64,000 nt of DNA from Berghia stephanieae (Eukaryota > Mollusca > Gastropoda > Nudibranchia > Aeolidiidae): assembly GCA_034508935.3 (NCBI GenBank), contig CM067447.1:36643348-36707347 (forward strand), written 5' to 3'. Shown one piece after another: positions 24,800-36,200 of the stretch. Under the pieces are notes generated by a model. It had not been told where the DNA came from, ran no database searches, and was given only the letters and a program-made list of their open reading frames with translations. Made by a program: the position numbers and the translations under genes. Each line of letters opens with the position of its first letter. The stretch's first letter is position 1.

Positions 24800-26505
24800 C
24801 AGCGGCGTGGCGTATTGACGGCGTATGGTGGTGCCATGATTAGAAGAAGAAAAAAAATTCTAAAACAGTGAACACGGTTAAGAGGAGAGAGCACATGTTA
24901 AAAACTCTCTTTTTTGGAAGGGTGGGGGGAGGGTCGATGGTTTCTACGAGTGGACAAACTCACAAAAACAAATAATTCATGAAAACATCAAGCCACAACA
25001 CTGAGATACAAGTCCCGTTTGAAAAGGTCTTTGTAATTATTCTTTGTCCACCATTTAAAGGATTGGTTTTGGTCGATAATGCAATCAATATGTGATAAAT
25101 GTAAATCAAAAGAGAAAAAAAAAAACTATGACAGAAATTACTTACTTTTAGTACTTGTAAAGAAAATCTGCACGGCGATGTTTCATCTCTGCAAATCTTT
25201 TTATAATGTGTTTATTGAAATTTGGAATGGCATCTATTTCAGCTTTGTGAATTGACAGAATCATTAACGAATTTAACCGCTCTGTGTTTCATTGAATTTC
25301 GCAAGAAATTTTTCACTCTTTTAAGGGTGCTAAAACAACGTTCAGGAGGTTAAGAATTACGATGGAAGTGGTTAAGGTCACTATAGCCTATAGATGTCCA
25401 TGATTTGTCAGTGTTTGTTGTATATGTAAAAAGTAGACAATAAAAACAAAAGAAACGTTTTTTTTTTCTAAACTAACTATGAGCCATTCATGCCTGTCAT
25501 ACCATGTGACTAAAAAAGAGCGTTTTCGAGATTTCCACACCTGTGTTAATTCAAAATCAGTTGGTTGGTGAGGAACTAGTCTTTTTATTTCTAATTTGTC
25601 ATCTAGTGTCAATCTCCCAAACGGTCGGTGAAGTAAAGAGTCAACTTGATTCATTGCAATTCATTGTTTAACAAACAAAACTTCAAAGTATATCTCAAAT
25701 AATGGAAATCAGTGGACTACGATTAATGATTGCACAAATAAAAGGTAGATTCAGATCTTAAAGCATCGCAAAGAAAAAATCACTCCACTTAATGACACAA
25801 ATACACACGCACAAACAAACAAACAAACACACACACACACACACAAACACAAATAAACACTCATACACACGTAACCATCAACTCGGCACTACAAGCAAGA
25901 AAAATGTTGGTAAATTCGTCCACAATGCTTCGTTGCAAAGAATTACTTTATTCAATAATCGTGAAAAAGAGTTGGGGGGGGGGTGATATGTCATATTTTA
26001 AAGTTTTATGTTGTCTTTCTTTGCTGCTTACAAATAAACTTGACAATGATCAGTGTTTTTGACAGTTAATGTAATATTTTGGATGGCCGAAGTTACCCTA
26101 ATTTGGCGCATCCCCCGTCCAACGGTGGAGCTCTCAGATCCTGGCACAAGTCGAGGGGTTTTCCGCTATTTGAAGATAGTATAATTCGACCCAGTTTCTC
26201 GCTCAATCAGCTGTAGCGATACTAATGGATAGAGCATTAACTGGAGCTTGGATTGCTTTGCACCACGGTGTTTGATTTAGTCACTACTTCGCGCAGTGAT
26301 GTCACCAACACACGAGTCGACGCAGTGCGTGATTCGGAATCTTGAATAGAGTGGAGACTAAAAAGGCAGTATGTTGTTGGCGAGTTGGCGAAAGACAGTG
26401 GAGTTAAAATTTCTGTTTTATTTTTAATTAAATTATGCTGTTAATGATTTTTAAAAGATTGGTACGGTGCCTGGCACCATTCGATCCAATGGCCCCACGC
26501 CACTG
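24800..26505 (-). mobile_element. hAT element, copy 1
   Basis: Perfect 8-bp duplication CTACATGT (24792-24799 and 26506-26513), the length made by hAT transposases. Ends CAGCGGCGTGG and CAGTGGCGTGG. On the minus strand, 25654 down to 25388 encodes 88 residues that include LELTQ-like KSRKRSFLVTWYDRHEWL, which resembles the TTF-type zinc-finger start of hAT transposases. The catalytic region is absent, so it must depend on another copy. A (CA)n tract and a G tract lie inside. It is very similar to 59900-61649. Confidence 0.9.
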
Positions 26506-26649
26506 CTACATGTCACTAACGAGGCATACCACGAGACCTCATTCATTCAATCCTTTACATTCCAAGAGCATACCATCAACCCCATCAATGCCCAGTTGAA
26601 CATAGGGCTTCAAAGTACATCTCCACTGTATTCTGTTCTTTGTCTTCTT

Positions 26650-27354
26650 TATCTCCCCCCCCCCCCCCCCCCCAAATAAAAAAAAAATAAAATAAAAATT
26701 CCAGCCAACGTCACCTCTTCCTCACAAGACCTTCTCCGTGTTTTCTTTGGCATCACAACCTTCCTTTTCCCCTGAGTGTCCCAGTTCACAGCTTATCGGT
26801 TTTCGGAAAGTGTGACCAATACGACACTCAAAGCGCTCGGATTGATTCTGTACTCATTTTTAAGGGGATCGACAATTTCAATTTTATTTGTAAAATCGCC
26901 CAGCACAATCGTACTCACAACGATCTACCGGAGAACGCATGCGTGCAAAAGATACTTGATTCCATACATATTAATCTGATATATTATTAGATTATTAATT
27001 GGCACTGGTAAAGGACGAGCGGTCCCTGTCACCATTTTGCTTTGTTTTCACAGAGACTGAGCTGCCACATTGGCTTGTAGTCTGGAGTCGGGGGTGTTGT
27101 CGCGTTAGCCTGACACTGAAACTCAAAAAGACTGACATTTTGACGTCATTATTTGGTTTTTGCACCGCCTAGTGAGTTGTCGTTAGTAGTGCTCATGGAA
27201 ACAAGTGGTCCCATTGGTTGAACTATTGAATACAGCTCACGATTTGTCTTTTGTGGCCAAAGACTGGCATTTTGACGTCATTTTTTGTTCAGTGTCTGGC
27301 TAGAAACTTACCAAAAAGAGGGGAAAAAAGAAGAAAAAAAGAGAGAGAGAGATA

Positions 27355-27421
<67 letters not shown>

Positions 27422-27600
27422 TATTTTTTTATCTTTGTTGTTGTTGTTTACAATCTTCTTCTTTATCATCTGACAGAGTGGTATCGGGGTTAAGGTAAAT
27501 TAAGGTAAAAAAAAATTCTTGTTCCCCTTTCTTTCTTTCTTTTTTTTTTTTTTTTTCTTTATCTGTCACAGTGGTATCAGTATCGGGTTTAAGGTAAGAT
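26650..27600. repeat. Spacer with poly-C, (GA)n and a short tandem duplication
   Basis: A C tract at about 26656-26673, a (GA)n tract at 27340-27418, and two copies of a roughly 105-bp unit (AGTGGTATCGGGGTTAAGGTA and CAGTGGTATCAGTATCGGG) near 27470-27595. No exon was supported. Confidence 0.6.
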
Positions 27601-27849
27601 TATTATTTTTTAATCACAAACATGGCACGTGTAAAATAGATAAATGGCAACACTATTTTAAAACAAAATTGGCTATATTATTTTTTGGTTGCTGGAAATA
27701 ATTCAGGTACAGAAAATTTTTTAGACTTCGAACACTTAAACCATCTGGTCTCAGTATCTATGTAAACAAAATAATATGGCGACAGGGACCCCTCTCCTTT
27801 ACCAATGCCCATTAATCACAGTTGCTTTCATCAAAATCTGTGAGCAAAA

Positions 27850-27990
27850 TTATTATACAGCGCGATTTTTAATCTATATGGTTTTCATTAGTATTGTGTG
27901 CAGAGTTTTAACAAGTTTACAATGTAATACCTTACAATATGTGGATGATCCTCGACATCATTGGAGGTTTCCACAAGAAGAAGATTTATT
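27850..27990 (+). pseudogene. 3' end of a LINE 4-family copy
   Basis: GATCCTCGACATCATTGGAG, GTTTCCACAAGAAGAAG matches the 3' UTR and tail of LINE 4 (51193-51330, reverse strand). Only the last 140 bp are present, consistent with 5' truncation during retroposition. Confidence 0.65.
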
Positions 27991-28035
27991 TCACGGATGT
28001 TTAAAATCTAATATTTATGGATTTATCTAGTATTG

Positions 28036-28040
<5 letters not shown>

Positions 28041-28081
<41 letters not shown>

Positions 28082-28090
28082 CGCGCGCGC
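28041..28090. repeat. (GT)16(GC)9 tract, Z-DNA prone
   Basis: Thirty-two bases of alternating GT pass directly into eighteen of alternating GC, an uninterrupted purine-pyrimidine alternation of 50 bp. Confidence 0.95.
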
Positions 28091-28400
28091 TACAATCGCT
28101 ATTACTTTTGAAATAATTGGAGACACATTCAAACTACCGTTTTGGCATTTGGTGGTATAAATTTGTTATTTCTACTTCAAATTTTCTATTTTTAATCTAC
28201 CTACATCAAAACAGTGATTCATAATATAAAACAATAATCCTAATATTTTTATTTTAATAAATTTACATAATTTTTCATGATCTGATATTGCTTTCACATT
28301 TTACATTCTTTTTAGTTGTTGTTGGCATTCTTGCTTAAAGCGTAAATAGCTTCTGGCATACGAATATATCCAAATCGAAAGAAGGAATTCAGAGTGTTGA

Positions 28401-30160
28401 CAGGGTTGCCATTTTGGCCCTTTTTGGGGCCAAATCCGAGATTTTTGGCCCTTTTCAAACACAGTTGGCCCCCCATATGTCATTTGGCCCTTTGGCCCTT
28501 TTTTGGCCCCTTTTGGAGAGCGATTGCCCAAACGAACCCAACTACATAGCCTTTACTTCAAAATGAATTTTGTTCAATTTATCCACATCATGAAAACTGA
28601 TATGTGCATGCACACATCGATATTCGTAGTATTACTGATTCGAGTGTTTGAGACATTGATCTGACACCAAAACCCTCCTCGACCTGTCTCTGCAATGAGC
28701 TTGCATGTGCTGAGTGCTGATTAATTACACGAGGCAAGGAATCTGACAACGGACGGCGATGACTTGGAGTTCGGAAATTGAGAGGGGGGTTGCGTCCGGT
28801 CGGCACTTAACACCGCGCCTTCCCACTCCCCAAATGCCTGTATGATTGAAAAAAATGGAACTACCTTGTTCGTGGAATTTGGGTACACGTTCACAAATGA
28901 ATGTAGTAAATATGTACTGGAGTTTGTAGCCAATGAACAGCAACGCCAAAGCGTGGAGGAAAGGGTGCGTCACACCAAAGAAAGGTACCTGTCCATGTTA
29001 GAGGTTGCTTGTGAGCAAGTCAAACTAAGACTTCCATCGACAAAGGACATGTTCAAAGGACTCAGTCAGCTTAGTCCAGCAAAAGTCCTTAACCAAGTGG
29101 ACAAACCTGCATTCAGCAGCCTACTGTTCCTTCATTTAGTTAAATCAGATTTGGTAGAGGATCAATACAGACGTCTCACTTTTATTGACTGGTCAGCAGA
29201 TGTGGAAGCTTTCAAAACCACAGGACTCCCAAGTGACACCCATAAATTTTGGTTTGGAGTTATGAAAACACCTGGATTTGAAGAGCTAGGTCAATATGTG
29301 ATGAATTGCCTCATTGTACCGAGCAGCAATGCAGTCATCGAGCGTGTCTTCTCATTGGTAACTGCCACAAAAACAAAGCCCCGCAACCGAATGGGAGTAC
29401 TTTGTCTTGGTGCAATAATCAGGATCAAATCTCATCTTCAGCAACGATCCAAATGCTGTAAAGATTTTGTGGCCACAAGCAAGATGATTGCATTCCATAA
29501 CACAAAGGTGTTGTACACCAAATCAGATGAGAAGGATGAGGAACAGCAGGAAGAGTGCATTCAGCAATTCCTGTAGATTGGATAACGAATATTTAAGTTA
29601 AATGTAAATACTTTATTTTCTTTTCCACTTTGAATGTATTTAAACGTAAATAGAACTTTATTTCAGAATTATTCGTTCGTTCATATAAGTTGTGATTAAT
29701 TGGAATGACATGCGGTGAAAATATACAAAATTAGTATCAGGAGCTACGGAAACCCACAATGTCGTCGAAAAGCACAGGATCACTCAGGTCTGTGATAAGG
29801 AAAATGTGTCCCAAGTTGAAACAATGGAAGAAATCACTTTAAAATTTCGTTGGAGTTAGGTAGGGCAAAACTGTACACTTTGTGGACCAAGACCACCCAC
29901 CCCAACCATCCTTCACCAAGAACAGTTATGGCAACTCTTTGGATATGTACAATCTGAGTCTGGCAACATGCATACGACCCCCTTTGCACGTAAGTTCACT
30001 CCTCTTTATTGTTCACACATGTTTGTATGATTATCTGTATTCGGATATACATTCTGTAACGTTTGGTGAACATTTTCCGTATTTTGGTCCCAAACCGTCT
30101 CGTTTGGTCCTTTTCTTGTCAAAATCTGGCCCCACGACAAAAAATTACCTGGCAACCCTG
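28401..30160 (+). mobile_element. Second hAT family element with partial transposase
   Basis: Perfect 8-bp duplication AGTGTTGA (28393-28400 and 30161-30168). Ends CAGGGTTGCCATTTTGGCCC and, reverse complemented at the right, CAGGGTTGCCAGGTAATTTT. A 244-aa transposase C-terminus is encoded inside. Its TIR differs from the 24800/59900 pair, so it is a distinct family. Its right end is 122 bp upstream of the MED20 ATG, so it was inserted in or next to that gene's promoter or 5' UTR. Confidence 0.92.
28842..29576 (+). CDS. hAT transposase, C-terminal part
   Basis: An open frame of 244 residues. The last 110 (FWFGVMKTPGFEELGQYVMN, CLIVPSSNAVIERVFSLVTA, NRMGVLCLGAIIRIKSHL) match the hAT C-terminal dimerisation domain with its conserved P-S-S-N-A-x-x-E-R-x-F-S core. 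The N-terminal zinc finger and most of the RNase H-like core are missing; full hAT transposases are about 600 residues or more. It ends at TAG, 584 bp before the right TIR. It is probably inactive alone. It could be mistaken for a host ZBED-type gene, but the flanking TIRs and duplication argue against that. Confidence 0.85.
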   Translation: MIEKNGTTLFVEFGYTFTNECSKYVLEFVANEQQRQSVEERVRHTKERYLSMLEVACEQVKLRLPSTKDMFKGLSQLSPAKVLNQVDKPAFSSLLFLHLVKSDLVEDQYRRLTFIDWSADVEAFKTTGLPSDTHKFWFGVMKTPGFEELGQYVMNCLIVPSSNAVIERVFSLVTATKTKPRNRMGVLCLGAIIRIKSHLQQRSKCCKDFVATSKMIAFHNTKVLYTKSDEKDEEQQEECIQQFL

Positions 30161-30282
30161 AGTGTTGAGTGTAGAGACAGAGACGCGTCTGTCTTCAAAC
30201 TTGAACAAAAGCGAACCACAGAATTTCTTGATGTGAAATGGGAATGCTCTGATAATTTTACCTGTTATATTTGGCAAACAAC

Positions 30283-30296
30283 ATGGGCGTTTCTTG
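30283..30296 (+). CDS. MED20: MED20 coding exon 1 (14 nt)
   Basis: ATGGGCGTTTCTTG followed by GTTAGT. Joined to exon 2 it gives M-G-V-S-C-V-Y, matching M-G-V-T-C-V in human. The phase fits exactly: two bases of a Cys codon are completed by the first C of exon 2. The start context is CAACATGG. The 122 bp between the hAT duplication and the ATG are the presumed 5' UTR. Confidence 0.82.
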
Positions 30297-33200
30297 GTTA
30301 GTTTTCTAATCTTTATTCATATTGGCTATTATCTAAAGGCAGGTCTATCTACTCACTAGACCTAGAAGGAGAACAGTACAGTGGAACTCGGATACAACAC
30401 CAGGAAATCGGGACTCACAAAAATCCCGTTGTAGCCGAGTCCCGTTATATCCATGCATACGGAATATGAAGGGAAGCAATGCTGAATGAAATATATCTTT
30501 AACAAAACACATTAAAAAGAAAAAAAAAACAACATAAAACACATTTCGAGTTACCTCCCTAGGCCTAGGCCCTAGACCTAAGTAAATATCGAGTTACCTC
30601 CCTAAGTAAATAAATCAGACGACCTGACTGTGACTTCCATTCCTGTAAAAAGTCACTTTAGGCATAATATACTAGACCTAAATGTATCAGCATGTTGCAC
30701 ACACACTTATTGCAGTTCACCCACTCCCACTCCCACCTCATCTCTGTCCCTATAATTATAACTCTAAGTACTAAGTTTGTGTGTGTGTCATGTGTGCCTT
30801 CTTCTTCTTCTTCTTCTTCTTCTTCTTCTTCTTCTTCTTCTTCTTCTTCTTCTTCTTCTTCTTCTTCTTCCATTTAGGCCAAAGCTTCAGGCTGAAGATT
30901 GTACAGCCGTGTTTTCAGTAACAGTAACAGGGGTTTTAGAGGGAAGCAGGGAGCGATTTTTGGAAGTCATCAGTCAAAAGGGCTTGTTTACAAGTGGTTG
31001 GTAGGGAGTTCCAAAGTTGGATGGTGGAGGGAAAGAACGAATAAAGATGATGGTTTGTTCTTGAGTGGGGGATTTCAAAATTAAATGCTGATTTTCTTGT
31101 TTTGTTGTTGTTCCTTTTCAAATGGCTAGTTTTTGTGCTTTGTGGAATATGAGGAGTTTGTTGATTGAACATCTTTCATGTAGCGGTTTCCATTGGAGAT
31201 CGTTTATGGGTTGAGTTACTCTGTTTGAGGACGGCCATGGTTCTATTTGGAGTCGATTATGTTTTTCTTTTTGTTCGTCACCCTGAGGACATGACAATTT
31301 TTTGGGTGGATTTCCATTTTCCATCTTGTCTCCAGCACTGAAATTTATTTAGATCTTGATGTGTTATGACAGTATCGTCCCCGCTTTTTATTTCTCTGTA
31401 CAAGAGGCTGTCATCTTTCAATGTGGACCCCGGATGTAGACCTTCTGGCATGTCATTGATGTAAATGAGAAGTGGCCCGAGAACAGTGCCATGCAGTACT
31501 CCTGACTCAACTTTTGTTGTGTTTGATACTTTACCTTCGACAATTATTTTTTGGACTCTGTTACTCAGAAAGGATTTAATCCAGTTGGTGGCATTGTTAG
31601 CAATCCCTTACTGTTTGATTTTAAGAAGCCGACTTCTGTTATGGACTTTGTCGAAAGCTTTTGAGAAGTCCAATAGAATTGCATTTGTCTGTCTTCGATT
31701 TTCTAGTGTTTACAAAAAGTCATAGGAGGTTGATAGCAGCTGGGTCTCACATGATCGCCGGGCTCGAAATCCATGTTGAGCGTCAGTGAGGATGTTGTTT
31801 TCTTCCAGGTGGTCCATAATTGAGCTGTATATAATATGCTCTAAAATTTTGCAGCTCACAGATGTCAGAGAGATTGGACGATAGTGTTTTGGTTACGTTT
31901 TGTCTCCTTTCTTGAATATTGGGACGATGTTAGCCTGCTTCCAATCATTTGGCAGAACTCCTTGGTCAAGTGAGGATTGGAGTATATGCAGGGCACTCAC
32001 AGTGTGTGGTAGCCTTGAATATATGGGATAGTACCTGGGCAATCTCATCCGCAAAGTTTTTCAGAAGTCGTGCTGGAATTCAGGCTTAAACTTAAATGCC
32101 TTTGAGTAATTCTGTTACACCTTTTACGTTCACATGGATGTCAGCCATTTTCTGATTCATAATGTCACTCTGTTGTTTAATGTGATTAGGTAGATCGTCG
32201 TGTGAATCTTGCGAAAAGACGGAGCAAAATTGTTCATTGAGGATATTTGCCTGTTAAAGAGTCTTGATGGTAAGTTCCGTGTTTGTCTTTCAATTCAGCA
32301 ATGGTGTTGTTTCCACCCTTCGATTTCGCCTTAATGTATCCAAAAAGTTGTTACTTGTTGTCTCCGTTAATAAGATTTGTCACGTGGTCGATATGTGCTT
32401 TCTGACATTCTTTTTGTACTGTCTTTTTCAATTCTTGGTACTTTGAGCGTGCTTTATCTGACTCCGTTCTCTTCATCTTTCTGTACCAGTTTTGCTCCTG
32501 TCTAATCAGATGTTTTAATCTACCATCAATCCAAGGTTTACTCCAGTTTGGCAATGTTGTTTTTGTCGCAACATTGTTTTCTATGATGTTGAATAATTCT
32601 TTCTTTGCTTCGACCGAGTCTGTTGATTTGTGATTTTTCAAAAAATTTTGGCAAAAGATATTACAGTCATCTCTAATTTTGTTCATATCTGCCGATTTCC
32701 ATAAATGGATTGTGCTTTGGTGCCTTTTGTTTTGGTATAGAGGTGCGGGTTGTGACAACAACTGCTGATTCATTGTCACCTAATCTGGGCACTCTTGTTT
32801 TACTATGTCTGGCTCATTTGTGAGATAAAGGTCAAGGTTCACTTTCTTTCGGGTTGGCTCGAAGTTAAGTTGTTGAAGACCGACATCATTGAAAGCATCG
32901 AGGAACAATTCATTGATCACCTTGGATACTGGTTGCCGACGATTTGGTTTCCGGTCCAATCTATATCTGGGAGATTAAAGTCGCCCCCTATCGAAATATT
33001 TTGGTTTTTGAATTTGCTTTTGAGTATGTGGTTACAGATGTTATCATTTTCCTCGTTTAAACTGTTGTGTCCGCCAATTTTACAAAACACAGATTCGTGC
33101 TCTTTGCCTTCTCCAATAAGGGTACTTTTTATTGTGTTTTTGACCAATATAATTACACCTCCCCCTTTTCTTGACCTGTCTTTCCTGTATATTTCATACT

Positions 33201-36200
33201 GGTCATTAAAAAGCAGTTCGGTATTAAGCACTGCTTCATACAGCCATGTTTCAGTACCTAATACGATGTCAGATTTAATCGTTTCTAACATAACTGTAAA
33301 CTCCTCTTGTTTCTCATTAAACTTTGGAAGATTTTGCGTTATGCTACACTTTGTTTTAGTTACGGGTTGTGCTTTGGTGGCCTCACTGTCTGGTTGAGTA
33401 ATGTTTGGGCTCAGTGATAAAATGGTTCGTTTGTCAGTGTCAATGAGGGGTTGTTGTTGTTGTTGTTGTTGTTGTTTGCACTCTCCGCTATTTCATCTTT
33501 TGGCATGTGATCTCTTGTATGTTCGTAATTGCTTTAGGAGAGAGATGGTGCCAGCGGGTGGGTGGGATTAGTTTACGCTTTTCAATCTTAAGATAAGGTC
33601 TCTCATTTTCGTGAACTCAACTCAATAATAGTAGAATGGTCGTCGATTGGGCAGCGCCGTGTGACCGAATGTATAGGTTAAGACAATAATTACTGTTGTG
33701 AATAAAATTTAAAAATACTGTACTCTGTATACGTTGGTGTTGCTTAAGTCGATTTTTTTTCTTTGTCCCTCTCCCTTCTTCCTATATATAATATTAGTAG
33801 TAAAAAAAACACTGCACATAAGTCGACGTCACTTAAGTTGATGTACTTATCACTCATGACCACAATAAAATCACAAATAAACAAGTATTTCCATTAGTCT
33901 AAAAAGCTATCAGTAAGAATTTTCATTGGTTAAGGGGAGGGGCGACACCTGAAATATCGATTTTTGGGTCAAAATATAAAATTTCAGTTTTTTGTTTATT
34001 ATCAAACAGGCCTGTAAATCTTCCGTCTAATGTCGGATTTCCGACAGTAAGATTTTGCTCTATAAGTGCTAAAAAAATAAAAGATAATAGTAAAAATAAA
34101 ATTCGTAACGCCAAAGAACAGAACCAATAAAAAATGAAATAAAAGACTTTTATTTCGTTCCTCGAAAAAATTAGATTTTATTCCGTTTCAAATGCTGACT
34201 TAAAAAAAACAAAACAAAAAAAACTTTTTATTTGTCGCATCAAAGACAAAACATGCCGTCTATCAGTTAGCTATAATATTATCATGCCACCTACACGCTC
34301 CGCTAGACGTTTATGTATTCACTGCTTGGCTACTGTGCCACAGCCAGCGAGAGAGAGGTCGCGAAGTTCACGCGATTCGTCTTCACACACACACATAGTC
34401 AGTGAATAACGCACACACAGAAATGTGTCGAACCGGACCGGAAGGTTTCTCTCTATTTTGCTACCGACACACATGCATATCTCCGGTTCTTATTTCTCAG
34501 TCTCTATATTTCTTTGGTTCCGTCCCAATGTGACACGGAAATAAAATAATGCGAAATGATTATTTTTCTTCGAAAGCTCTCACACCACCGCACCACCTCC
34601 TCTTCTTCTTCTTCTTCTTCTTCTTCTTCTTCTTCTTCTTCTTCTTCTTCTTCTTCTTCTTCTTCTTCTTCTTCTTCTTCTTTCTTCTTCTTCTTCTTCT
34701 TCTTCTTCTTCTTCTTCTTCTTCTTCTTCTATAAGAATTAATCCAAATAAACGAAAGAATCAGCGTAAACATTTAACACAAACAGGAGCGAAAATGCGCA
34801 GCTTCCCGTGTCTAGCACTAGACGTCTAGATACACATCCTTCAAAAGGGTAGGAATTGCTTCCTTTCATTTTACAACTAACAGACCTGGGACCTCAAATA
34901 ATTGGGATTTTTTTTTTGATACCATAAAATAAGGACCTCGTTATAAATAAGTAGGGGAAAGTGACATGATTTGACTAGTCAATTGACATGTCATATCTGT
35001 GTTGTGTCCATACAGTAGAACATGAAAGTAACGTACTCGGAAATAGCGAGAACTCGGAAATAGCGAGTAAAATCTAAATCCCCGTTTTTTTCCCTTATTT
35101 GAGTCAATAAAATTAGCATGAAAGTAGCGAGTATGAAAAAGAGGTCAACTCGGAAATAACGAGCATTTCCTGCCCCAGCCTAGGACTGCGAACGAAGTAA
35201 AGCAAAACAAGAGACAATGGCAATTTAAATATTTTTAGCCTAGCCTCTTTTCTTTTCTTATTTTTCGTTACGAGTAATATTACATAGTAGCCTAGTCTGT
35301 AGTAGTACATAATAGGCGAAACAAATTTGGGTGGGGGTTGGGTTTGTGTGCGTGTGTGTATATTGGGGGTGGGGGTCAATTATTCACCTAATGTGGTGCC
35401 ACGCGACACGCAAGGTAAGCACATGTCAACATGCCTCACTTCGCAGCATCGGTCAGCGAGTAGCATCGTTAACGAACGACACGATCAGCGAGAGAGGGGA
35501 GTGTGGAACCATTATTTCAATGGGTCAGTGATTGAGTGATGCGCTTGCTTACCTCATCAAACATGCCGAGTGCATACAAACACTCGCGCGCACACACACA
35601 CACACACACACACTTCTATGTTCTTTTTTTTTTTCTAGTCATGATTTTACTTGAAAATAAAAACAAAAAACAACAAAAAACCAAGCATTCTGCCACTTCT
35701 GTGAAGAAATTGAAATAGGGGCGACGGCTTTTACTCGAATTACACACTGAGGGGAATAACCAGCAATATTATAACCTTTCCTGGCAACTCGGGAATAGCG
35801 AGAACTCGGAAATAGCGAGTAATCAGGAGTGGACCCGTCGAACTCGCTATTTCCGAGTTCTACTGTATTTTTGTCCTGTTGTGTCTATTTTCGCGTGTTC
35901 AAAAAGTTCCAACAATTTTTTCACCAACCATTTACAGGCCTGTATCAAAGAACAATCATTTTTTCACATATTTTCAGCACTGAGATGGTGATTTGGATAA
36001 TATGAAATTTGTAAATCATCTTTCATAAACATGGAAGTCGACATGAAAATACCAAACTTTTCAATTTTTTTGTGAGAATTCAACTGAAAATAATAGGGCT
36101 GAAAAGCATTATAATACATATCGATATTGTAAATTTTGATATCGGAAGTTTAGTCTACTCTTTGCCTGTCTAGTCGAATTGGTTTCAGTCTCATATAAAT

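Noticed and set aside
27776-28030. 84-codon frame starting ATGGCGACAGGGACC
   Set aside because: Its second half is the 3' UTR of a LINE 4 copy, so the frame is accidental.
28842-29576. hAT-like frame as a domesticated host gene
   Set aside because: It sits inside intact TIRs with a perfect target duplication and is truncated at the N-terminus.
30370-30455. Tigger-type terminus (CAGTGGAACTCGGATACAAC) as the start of another element in MED20 intron 1
   Set aside because: No matching right end was found within the intron, so only an isolated end can be claimed.
34549-34772. Ser/Phe/Leu/Lys/Arg homopolymer frames
   Set aside because: Translations of the (CTT)n tract.
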